A DNA stretch of 40,640 nucleotides from Chloroflexota bacterium (GTDB taxonomy: Bacteria; Chloroflexota; Anaerolineae; Anaerolineales; UBA4823), in NCBI GenBank assembly GCA_020349245.1, contig CP070764.1, positions 1,500,453 through 1,541,092 on the forward strand. Reading direction: 5' to 3'. Below the pieces are notes generated by a model. The model saw only the letters and a list, made by a program, of their open reading frames with translations, did not search any database and was not told the DNA's origin. This document shows positions 1-6,902 of the stretch, piece by piece. Position 1 is the first letter of the stretch, and every line of letters begins with the position of its first letter. The position numbers were made by a program, and so were the translations under genes.

Positions 1-2
1 CT

Positions 3-1100
3 CCTGTTTACGCGGCTGATTCTCCGGTTGAGCAACCGGAGTCTTCGGCATTAAGTCCAGGAGCAGAAACCGCAGTCTGCACACCAGATGCCGCAGGAAT
101 GCGCGCCTACTGGCCTTTTGATGATCCACTTTCTACAACGAGCTTTGCGGATGTGATTGACAATCCTGTATTTAACGATGGGGCTTGTGTTGGCGATACC
201 TGTCCTGCTTCTACTTCAGACAGTAAGGTAGGTTCAGCGTTTGTTTTTGATAGCAACGACGAGATCCATGTCGTGGATACATCTGGTTTGGATTTCACTA
301 TCGCTGGTGACATGGCAATCGAGACTTGGGTAAAGACCTCACAGGACTGCAGCTCGCGTGTTGTCTTTGTCGGAAGATACGAGGGTCTGGATTTAGCAGC
401 CTGGTGGCTTGGTTGTATTGAGAACAACAAAGCTGCATTTCATATGCGTGACTCCAATGGCAATAAATACATGGTGACCAGCACCACGACCATAAATGAT
501 GGTCAATGGCACCACATTGTTGGAACACGTGATGGCACCGCAAATCTCAATAATATCTACGTTGATGGTGTCCTTGAGGATTCACTCACACCAAATTTCA
601 CCGGCTCTCTGGATTTTTTGGCGAAAGATGTCACTATCGCTCACTATGATTCTCCGGCGCCATTCTATTGGCTCAACGGAGTTCTCGACGAGATGGCGCT
701 TTATGATCAGGCACTACCAGGAAGTGAAGTCACCCGTCACTATCTCAATGGTCAAGGTCAATCCTATTGCAATGATGATCTCCCAATACCTGGGGGGATC
801 ACTTTCTTTACCAATGTTGATGGTTCTCTCCCCTTTACAGAGAACCAGCTCCTAACAAAAGACGTAGCTCCAGATGGAGGATTACATTTAATCTCCATCG
901 CACCGACCTCCCTCAACGGCGGCACGATCACAGGCAGCGGACCCTTTGTCTATAATCCACCTCCAGGGTTTATTGGAACAGATAAATTTAGCTACATCAT
1001 TGCGGATGTTGATAATGACCAAGCTGCGGCGGAAGCGACCGTGATTGTGCAGGATATCGTGGCAACGATCTATTTGCCGATATTATTTAAAAACCATTAA
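3..1100 (+). CDS. Secreted LamG-domain / cadherin-like surface protein (5' end outside the window)
   Basis: The reading frame is open from base 3, so the true start lies upstream; the first in-frame ATG at 99 is internal. The first codons read PVYAADSP, which resembles the end of a signal peptide cut after VYA. About residues 45-255 (counting from base 3) look like a concanavalin-like LamG domain: they contain AIETWVK, WHHIVGTRDG, NIYVDGVLEDS and GVLDEMALYDQALPGSEV, all typical of Laminin_G_3. About residues 262-352 resemble a bacterial cadherin-like/Ig repeat (NGGTITGSGPFVYNPPPGF, then FSYIIADVDND). The protein ends in the hydrophobic tail IYLPILFKNH, which is discussed as a finding because the next gene ends similarly. 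It is probably exported and surface-attached and may bind glycans; no catalytic domain is visible. The fold call is firm, the function is not. Confidence 0.8.
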   Translation, partial: PVYAADSPVEQPESSALSPGAETAVCTPDAAGMRAYWPFDDPLSTTSFADVIDNPVFNDGACVGDTCPASTSDSKVGSAFVFDSNDEIHVVDTSGLDFTIAGDMAIETWVKTSQDCSSRVVFVGRYEGLDLAAWWLGCIENNKAAFHMRDSNGNKYMVTSTTTINDGQWHHIVGTRDGTANLNNIYVDGVLEDSLTPNFTGSLDFLAKDVTIAHYDSPAPFYWLNGVLDEMALYDQALPGSEVTRHYLNGQGQSYCNDDLPIPGGITFFTNVDGSLPFTENQLLTKDVAPDGGLHLISIAPTSLNGGTITGSGPFVYNPPPGFIGTDKFSYIIADVDNDQAAAEATVIVQDIVATIYLPILFKNH

Positions 1101-1331
1101 CTTCATTTCTCCCGGAACCAGATAAGGACCCGGGTCCTACTGAGAAATTTATTGATTATCCATTAACTGGTTGGTGATATACTCCCACGAGTCTTGGGTG
1201 GGTTCGAAAAGCTTTCCACGGTGAATCCGGGAATTCGATCGTAATAATACTCAATCAGGTTCGAGAATTAGATCTTTATCAGTGTGTGCGTTGATTTGAC
1301 GATATCTATACCGGGAAAAAACCTAATGTTT

Positions 1332-1346
1332 AGGAGAGTGGTCTTG
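1332..1346 (+). promoter_or_regulatory. Ribosome binding site that favours a TTG start at 1344
   Basis: AGGAG at 1332-1336 is followed by 7 bases and then an in-frame TTG at 1344-1346. The upstream candidates, GTG 1284 and ATG 1326, have no comparable Shine-Dalgarno sequence. Starting at 1344 gives a normal signal peptide (MPRLKRFKF, then a hydrophobic core). Confidence 0.55.
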
Positions 1347-2588
1347 CCAAGGTTGAAGCGATTTAAGTTCATCGTGGCTGTTTTGCTTATCACAGGTTCA
1401 TTAAATTTCTCATTACCTTCAGCAGTACACGCGCAAGTGAATGCAATTTCCAGAGAGATCACCCACATTGAAGGTTTATCTTCGACAGATTACTGGGAAC
1501 CGGGAGCAATCAGACTCGATGAAAGAGAGCATCTTTTTACCACTCCTACAACTTGGAAAACCATTCTATCTTCTAATAGTGGGGATACTCTTCCACCGAT
1601 CCGCATCATGCCCCTGGGAAATTCGATCACCAAGGGGACTGGAACCTGTGCTCAACCTGATACCTACCTGAACTGCATCGGTTACCGTCAGGACTTATGG
1701 GAAGCTTTGCTCGCCAACGGTTATTCCATCGACTTCGTTGGCAGCCAGGGAGCAGCTTTTCAATATCAATACACATATGACAACGACCATGAAGGTCACG
1801 GTGGCAAAACGGCAGATTGGATCAGGGACCGGGTTTTTGGTCCAAGTGATTATTTCCTGCAAGATAATCCGGCGGATATCATACTCCTCCATATCGGCAC
1901 GAATGATTTCAGCGGTTCACCCCCCCTGAGTGATCCAAATGATGTAGTGGCAGAAGTTAACCAGATTCTCGACAAGATCGATAATTACGAGACAAGTCAA
2001 GGTCACGAAGTTTTTGTAATATTAGCCCGGATTATCAACCGCATCGATCCGCTTTACGATGCAGAAGAACGAACAAGCCAGTATAACCTTGGTCTGCAAT
2101 CCTTGGCTGAAACCCGGATTGCAGGTGGGGATAATATTCTGATTGTGGACATGGAATCTGCAATTAATTATCCCGATGACTTAAGCGATAACCTCCATCC
2201 GAATGAGGGAGGCTACACCAAACTCGCAAATGTATGGTTCACAGCATTGGAGCAGGTTATCAACCTGCCGCCAGTGATCGTTAATTTGGGAGATCAAGTC
2301 TCTGTTCCAGGGCAAGAGATATCTCTGCAGGTCTTGGCCCAAGATCAGGACAATGATGGGATTCAATTCAGTGCTACAGGCTTACCTCCCGGGTTGGCTA
2401 TTGATCCGGTCACCGGTGAAATTCATGGCACGATCATGAAAAACATCTCCTCCGGAAGCAATTTTGCAGTGACCATTTATGCGGAGGATCCAGGGGGATT
2501 TCCGGATACGGACGATTACAACAGAGGGCAAGTCTCCTTCGCCTGGTATATCAGCGATAAGGTCGTGCTGCCATTTGTTGTAAGGTGA
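1344..2588 (+). CDS. Secreted SGNH/GDSL hydrolase with C-terminal Ig-like (He_PIG) domain
   Basis: Predicted exported esterase of the SGNH-hydrolase fold, probably a carbohydrate esterase/deacetylase acting outside the cell. I chose the TTG start for its Shine-Dalgarno spacing; the frame extends upstream to ATG 1326 and GTG 1284. The signal peptide has a basic start, the core IVAVLLITGSLNFSL and a cleavage site after AVHA. Block I is MPLGNSITKG with the catalytic Ser near residue 94; the usual Asp before it (GDS) is Asn. Block III is HIGTNDF, and block V is DNLHPNEGGY with the catalytic Asp and His. After about residue 310 comes an Ig-like domain of the He_PIG type (LPPGLAIDPVTGEIHG). The protein ends VVLPFVVR, similar to the tail of the preceding gene. 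The natural substrate cannot be told from sequence; neighbouring glycan genes suggest an acetylated polysaccharide. Confidence 0.85.
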   Translation: MPRLKRFKFIVAVLLITGSLNFSLPSAVHAQVNAISREITHIEGLSSTDYWEPGAIRLDEREHLFTTPTTWKTILSSNSGDTLPPIRIMPLGNSITKGTGTCAQPDTYLNCIGYRQDLWEALLANGYSIDFVGSQGAAFQYQYTYDNDHEGHGGKTADWIRDRVFGPSDYFLQDNPADIILLHIGTNDFSGSPPLSDPNDVVAEVNQILDKIDNYETSQGHEVFVILARIINRIDPLYDAEERTSQYNLGLQSLAETRIAGGDNILIVDMESAINYPDDLSDNLHPNEGGYTKLANVWFTALEQVINLPPVIVNLGDQVSVPGQEISLQVLAQDQDNDGIQFSATGLPPGLAIDPVTGEIHGTIMKNISSGSNFAVTIYAEDPGGFPDTDDYNRGQVSFAWYISDKVVLPFVVR

Positions 2589-2782
2589 GGGAAGTCAATC
2601 AATCCAGGATAAATTTGCTATCTGGAATTAATCCCCAACATAAAGACTTAATAATTCTTGAATAATCGTGTCTGTATATGAATCGATTGAGGGAACTTTG
2701 AAAGCCGGCTTTTCTGCCACCCCAATCTCTATTGCTGGTGTGATAACGACCAAAAGATGGGGGGCAAATTAGCACTATCTGG

Positions 2783-4024
2783 ATGAATATTCTATTTGTT
2801 GTTCCGTATCTTCCAAGTAAAATCCGTGTTCGTCCATACAATTGGATTCGTCACCTTGCCCTACGCGGTCATCAGATAACCTTGTTATCCATTTTAAGTG
2901 GTGAAGAGGACCTGCAGATCTTGGAAGAATTGAATAAGTATTGCGAGCGGGTCGTGACCACGAATCTTTCGAGATGGCGCTCAATTTATAATTGCCTTGC
3001 TGCGATACCAACAAAAGAACCTCTTCAAGCAGTATATGCCTGGGAGCCGAAACTAGCTGAAACACTTTACAAATTAGCAACTCAGACAAATGATCGAAAA
3101 GCTTATGATATAGTGCATATAGAACACCTGCGTGGGGCAAGGTACGGAGTTGATTTGATCACGAGATCGACAGCGATACCCGGTCGTCTGCCGATCGTCT
3201 GGGATAGTGTTGATTCAATCAGCCTGTTATTTCGCCAGGCGGTTGTGCAGAGTACAAGCATTCTGAGTAAAAGCCTGACACGTTTTGATTTAAAGCGAAC
3301 TGAGTGGTATGAAGGATGGTTGGTCGGTCAATTTGACCAGGTATTGGTGACTGCGGAGGAGGATCGGCAAAGCTTGTTGTCACTTCAATCAAGATGGAAT
3401 AAAAAGACCGGGGTTGATGTTTTGCCGAACGGTGTCGATCTGGATTATTTTTCTCCGGCAGAAAATGGCATTCGAGAAGATCAAACGATCATCCTCAGCG
3501 GAAAGATGAGCTATCATGCCAATGTTGCGATGGTCGTGAATTTTATCGAGATGATCATGCCGCGTATTTGGGCGAAGCGACCAGAGGTTAAGGTGTGGAT
3601 CGTTGGGAAAAATCCACCATCAAGACTCGTAAACTATAAGAGAATGAAAAACGTAGAAGTCACTGGTACGGTGGAAAATATGCGGGATTATTTAGCTAAA
3701 GCCACACTGGCAGCGACTCCCATCGATTATGGAGTGGGAATACAGAACAAGGTATTGGAGGCGATGGCTTGTGAAACTCCTGTAATTGCCTCTCCACAGG
3801 CGGTCTCATCGATAAATGTCAAGAACGGTAAAGATATTATCGTCGCGGATGATCCCGAAGATTTTGCCAGAAAAGTGATATTCTTGTTGGATGACCCAGA
3901 ATATCGGGAATCTATTGGTAAAGCTGGCAGAAAATTCGTAGAGAAGAACCATGATTGGCGGATTGCTGCAGCGCAACTGGAAGAAATTTATTTCAGGTCA
4001 CTTAATCAACCTGTAGATTCGTAA
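2783..4024 (+). CDS. GT4-family glycosyltransferase
   Basis: A 413-residue GT-B glycosyltransferase, probably cytoplasmic or membrane-associated, transferring a sugar from a nucleotide donor during surface polysaccharide assembly. The N-terminus NILFVVPYLPSKIRVRPYN with WDSVDSISLLF resembles the sugar transferases usually annotated as exosortase/EpsH-system associated (a family recollection that I could not test here). The C-terminal half carries the donor-binding signatures of family 4: LPNGVDLDYFSP near residue 215, and GVGIQNKVLEAMACETPVIA near residue 320, where a Glu-rich loop contacts the nucleotide sugar. It has no strong Shine-Dalgarno sequence. It lies 53 bases before the Wzz/BY-kinase gene and is probably co-transcribed with it. 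Donor and acceptor are unknown. Confidence 0.85.
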   Translation: MNILFVVPYLPSKIRVRPYNWIRHLALRGHQITLLSILSGEEDLQILEELNKYCERVVTTNLSRWRSIYNCLAAIPTKEPLQAVYAWEPKLAETLYKLATQTNDRKAYDIVHIEHLRGARYGVDLITRSTAIPGRLPIVWDSVDSISLLFRQAVVQSTSILSKSLTRFDLKRTEWYEGWLVGQFDQVLVTAEEDRQSLLSLQSRWNKKTGVDVLPNGVDLDYFSPAENGIREDQTIILSGKMSYHANVAMVVNFIEMIMPRIWAKRPEVKVWIVGKNPPSRLVNYKRMKNVEVTGTVENMRDYLAKATLAATPIDYGVGIQNKVLEAMACETPVIASPQAVSSINVKNGKDIIVADDPEDFARKVIFLLDDPEYRESIGKAGRKFVEKNHDWRIAAAQLEEIYFRSLNQPVDS

Positions 4025-4077
4025 CATGCATGGCAATAAATCGATGATATTGTTGAAGGGTACTGGGAAATTAATTT

Positions 4078-5787
4078 ATGGATCTAAATAAATATATCTT
4101 ACCAATTCGCAGATGGTGGTGGTTGCTTGTGGTAGCCACCTTGATCGCTGGGGTCTCCAGCTACTTGGCAACTTTGAGGCAACCTCCGATTTACCAGACA
4201 ATGACGACATTGATGATCGGACAGATAATTGCAGATCCTAATCCAACTGGAGCCGAGTTTAATTTGAGTCGCCAGTTAGCGCAGAATTACGCTGAGATTG
4301 CCAATCGAGAGCCAGTCCGCATTGCAACAAAAGAGGCCTTGGGATTAAACTGGCTACCTGAATACCGAGCAGTTGCCCTGCCTAATGGCCAATTTATTGA
4401 AATCTCTGTTACAGATACAGTGCCTGAAAGAGCCCAGGCGGTTGCAAATGAATTAGCTCGCCAGCTCGTATTACGCAGTCCTTCAGGCGACCAGTCAGGA
4501 GAACAAGATCGCCAGGCATTCCTGCAAACACAATTAGATAATCTTCAGGTGCAGATCACAGACACTGAAGAAGAGATTCAAAATCTGCGCATATTGCTGG
4601 GAGAAATGGACAGTGCTCGCCAAATTGCGGATACCCGCTCTCAAATTGCTACTTTGGAAGCGAAACTCACCGATCTCCAGGGGATATATTCGGGGTTACT
4701 TGCGAACACACAAAGTGGGGCAGTTAATTCACTGAGTGTAATTGAAAAGGCTTTTTTGCCTGATCAACCGGTTGGCCCAAACAAACTGCTCACGATTATC
4801 TTATCTGCAACAATTGGTCTATCATTTGCTGTCTTGGCAGCATATTTGCTGGAGTACATCGATGATACAGTCAAAAGTCCTGAAGAGGTGGTCGGTTTAA
4901 CCGGTTCCCCGGTGATCGGTTATCTTTCCGAACAGCACTTGAAGGATGTCAATACCCTTTTCGTAGCCGAGTTCCCACGCCATCCGAGTGTTGAGGAAAT
5001 TCGAAGTCTCAGGACAAATCTTGAATTTGCAGGAGTCGACCAACCATTAAAGACTTTACTGATCACCAGTACGGATATGGAAGTTGGCAAGACCTCGGTA
5101 GCAGCAAACCTTGCGGTAGCAATCTCACAGACTGAAAAAAACGTGATCCTTCTTGATGGAGATATGAGAAGACCGAATGTGCATAATTTCTATGGATTTC
5201 CAAACAATCTTGGCTTGAGCGATGTTTTTCGGGGAGAATTTAATATCCAAGACATAGTAAAAGATTGGCCAGGTGGTTCAGTGATTGTGGTCACCGCTGG
5301 TGACCCACCTCCGAATCCTGCAGAGCTGCTCGGTTCGAAAAAAATGAGTCAGATTTTAGATTATCTTACAAAATTGTCTGATTTGGTGATCATTGATGGA
5401 CCACCGTTTATTGTTGCAGATGCCCCGATATTGGCTTCCAAAGTTGATGGGGTATTGCTGGTAATTGAATTAGGGCAAACACGTGCTCCGGCGATTAGAT
5501 CCATGATGGAGCAAATAAACCGATCAGGAGCGAAAATAATTGGTGTTGTCTTAAATCGTTTACCTACAAAGAAACTTGCATACTACACGGGAAATCTGAA
5601 TTATGCCTCCTATTACAGCAAAAATGATTGGGAAGATATTCCGAAACGGGGAAAGGAACGGAACAGATTCTCCTTCTGGCCATTCAACCGGCAGGCGAAG
5701 TCAGAAATGGATTCAGGGAATCCCCGGGTATTTGAGGAGGTAGATTTTATTGAAGGTGACAGTGATGGATTCAGCTGGCGTGATTAA
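4078..5787 (+). CDS. Wzz-type chain-length determinant fused to a BY-kinase (polysaccharide tyrosine autokinase)
   Basis: A 569-residue inner-membrane protein that controls polymerisation and export of a surface polysaccharide through cycles of tyrosine autophosphorylation. Two membrane segments (about residues 15-33 and 235-257) flank a periplasmic Wzz domain with a coiled coil (about 140-210, DTEEEIQNLRILLGE). The cytoplasmic kinase domain has Walker A (STDMEVGKTSV), Walker A' (VILLDGDMRRP) and Walker B (LVIIDGPP). The Walker A loop reads EVGKT rather than the usual GEGKT/S, but the Lys and Thr are present. The C-terminus has a tyrosine cluster (AYYTGNLNYASYY), as expected for autophosphorylation sites. 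It follows the GT4 gene and is closed by the terminator at 5906-5939. Confidence 0.92.
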   Translation: MDLNKYILPIRRWWWLLVVATLIAGVSSYLATLRQPPIYQTMTTLMIGQIIADPNPTGAEFNLSRQLAQNYAEIANREPVRIATKEALGLNWLPEYRAVALPNGQFIEISVTDTVPERAQAVANELARQLVLRSPSGDQSGEQDRQAFLQTQLDNLQVQITDTEEEIQNLRILLGEMDSARQIADTRSQIATLEAKLTDLQGIYSGLLANTQSGAVNSLSVIEKAFLPDQPVGPNKLLTIILSATIGLSFAVLAAYLLEYIDDTVKSPEEVVGLTGSPVIGYLSEQHLKDVNTLFVAEFPRHPSVEEIRSLRTNLEFAGVDQPLKTLLITSTDMEVGKTSVAANLAVAISQTEKNVILLDGDMRRPNVHNFYGFPNNLGLSDVFRGEFNIQDIVKDWPGGSVIVVTAGDPPPNPAELLGSKKMSQILDYLTKLSDLVIIDGPPFIVADAPILASKVDGVLLVIELGQTRAPAIRSMMEQINRSGAKIIGVVLNRLPTKKLAYYTGNLNYASYYSKNDWEDIPKRGKERNRFSFWPFNRQAKSEMDSGNPRVFEEVDFIEGDSDGFSWRD

Positions 5788-5905
5788 AATCTGTGAATTG
5801 CAATCCAGCATTTATTTGTCTGGAATAATTTAATCCACAGATGCTAAGTGGTTGAGATGAATAAGGGGCTATAAGTAGGAATAAAATTCTTCATGAAGAG
5901 TCAAT

Positions 5906-5939
5906 AATGGGCTGTCTGCAAAAAGAGACAGCCCATTTT
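5906..5939 (+). terminator. Intrinsic terminator after the Wzz/BY-kinase gene
   Basis: A perfect 12-bp stem (5906-5917 with 5926-5937) encloses an 8-base loop and is followed by TTTT. The T run is only on the + strand side, so it mainly ends the rightward transcript. It separates that transcript from the converging S1-domain gene. Confidence 0.85.
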
Positions 5940-5959
5940 GATTTAACCTTTTTCAGGAA

Positions 5960-6745
5960 TTATTTCGATGCTGTTCTTACTTTGTTCTCTAAAGTACGCG
6001 AGAGGATTTGATCTAATTCCGCATTGGAATGGGTTGATTTGTTTTTTGGGTCTCCCCGATCTTCAACGATTCCTGATTGTGTCTTCTCCATCGCTTCTCG
6101 GAGCGCAAGCTCCATAGCCGTGGGAATTACTTCTTCTGGTTCTTCGGGCACTACGGCAGGTCCTGTTTTTCCTTTTTTCTTCTGAGTGCTTGTCTGTTCC
6201 AGTACAGGTTTCTCTTCAAGCGCTTTCATGCTCAATTTGATTTGTTTTCTCCGCCGATTAATATCCAGGACCTTGACTTCGACTTCCTCGCCTTCCTGGA
6301 CCACCTCTTTTGGATCCTTGATATAGTCGTGGGTTATCTCGCTTATGTGAACCAGACCAGGACGCTCGGCTCCAATTTCGACAAATACCCCAAATTTTTC
6401 GATCCGGGTGATATTCCCTTTGACAACCAAACCGGGTTCAATCTCACGCCACTCGAGAGGTAGTGGTTCGATCATGGTCAATTCTAGGCGTTCCCTTTTC
6501 GTTTCAATACGTTTGACCCACACTTGTACCTGTTGACCTACCTGAACTACATCCTCGACTCGGTTTACCGGGTCTTTCTGCAATTGTGAGATATGCACGA
6601 CACCCGGTTTCTCTAAACCGATGTCCACTACAGCTCCCGCGAGCGAGGTTTTCACCACAGTGCCAGTGAACTGCATCTTTCGCTTTACATCGGAAAGTTT
6701 TCTTATCTCCGCGTTTTCAGGGGTCGCTACAACTTTTGATTCCAT
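5960..6745 (-). CDS. S1 RNA-binding domain protein (short ribosomal protein S1-like)
   Basis: A 261-residue cytoplasmic RNA-binding protein with two S1 (OB-fold) domains, about residues 25-92 (FTGTVVKTSLAGAVVDIG, PGVVHISQL) and 105-174 (VVKGNITRIEKFGVFVEIG, PGLVHISEI). The C-terminal 85 residues are charged and probably disordered. E. coli S1 has six such domains, so this is either a reduced S1 or an S1-like accessory factor for mRNA binding at the ribosome. The Shine-Dalgarno sequence TGGAG lies about 10 bases upstream of the ATG. The gene has its own consensus promoter (6852-6880) and a leader of about 100 bases with two hairpins, so it need not depend on mfd transcription. Confidence 0.88.
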   Translation of the reverse strand: MESKVVATPENAEIRKLSDVKRKMQFTGTVVKTSLAGAVVDIGLEKPGVVHISQLQKDPVNRVEDVVQVGQQVQVWVKRIETKRERLELTMIEPLPLEWREIEPGLVVKGNITRIEKFGVFVEIGAERPGLVHISEITHDYIKDPKEVVQEGEEVEVKVLDINRRRKQIKLSMKALEEKPVLEQTSTQKKKGKTGPAVVPEEPEEVIPTAMELALREAMEKTQSGIVEDRGDPKNKSTHSNAELDQILSRTLENKVRTASK

Positions 6746-6779
6746 AGCGCACGCTCCAATACATTATTTCTAACACAAT

Positions 6780-6841
6780 CGTCATATCAATGACGAGATG
6801 ATAGCTAGAATGGAATTATGGGTGCAGGAGGGGCAGCACCC
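6780..6841 (-). other. Structured 5' leader of the S1-domain gene (two hairpins)
   Basis: Two inverted repeats lie between the predicted transcription start and the ATG. GGGTGC/GCACCC (6820-6825 with 6836-6841) has a 10-base loop, and CGTCAT/ATGACG (6780-6785 with 6790-6795) has a 4-base loop. Neither is followed by a T run, so these are not terminators. E. coli S1 represses its own mRNA through a structured leader; a similar role here is an inference. Confidence 0.45.
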
Positions 6842-6851
6842 GCAATTGAGT

Positions 6852-6880
6852 ATTATACATGGCGAAGGAATAAAAGTCAA
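6852..6880 (-). promoter_or_regulatory. Consensus sigma-70-type promoter of the S1-domain gene
   Basis: On the - strand TTGACT (6880-6875), a 17-base spacer and TATAAT (6857-6852) give a near-perfect housekeeping promoter. Transcription would begin near 6845, about 100 bases before the ATG. Confidence 0.8.
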
Positions 6881-6902
6881 AACAATGATTATTAATATTC
6901 CT

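Noticed and set aside
22..41. 9-bp inverted repeat with a 2-base centre at the start of the window.
   Set aside because: It lies inside the open coding frame of the first gene and the centre is too short for a hairpin; no function can be argued.
1125..1138. 14-bp palindrome AGGACCCGGGTCCT downstream of the LamG gene, considered as a terminator.
   Set aside because: It has no loop sequence and no following T run, so an intrinsic terminator is not supported; it may be chance.
1195..1275. GGTTCGA-like strings considered as a tRNA T-loop.
   Set aside because: No acceptor, D or anticodon stems can be drawn around them; no tRNA gene was found anywhere in the window.
6077..6463. A 128-codon + strand frame inside the S1-domain gene.
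   Set aside because: It is antisense to a well-supported gene, rich in Phe/Leu/Arg without family signatures, and lacks a ribosome binding site.
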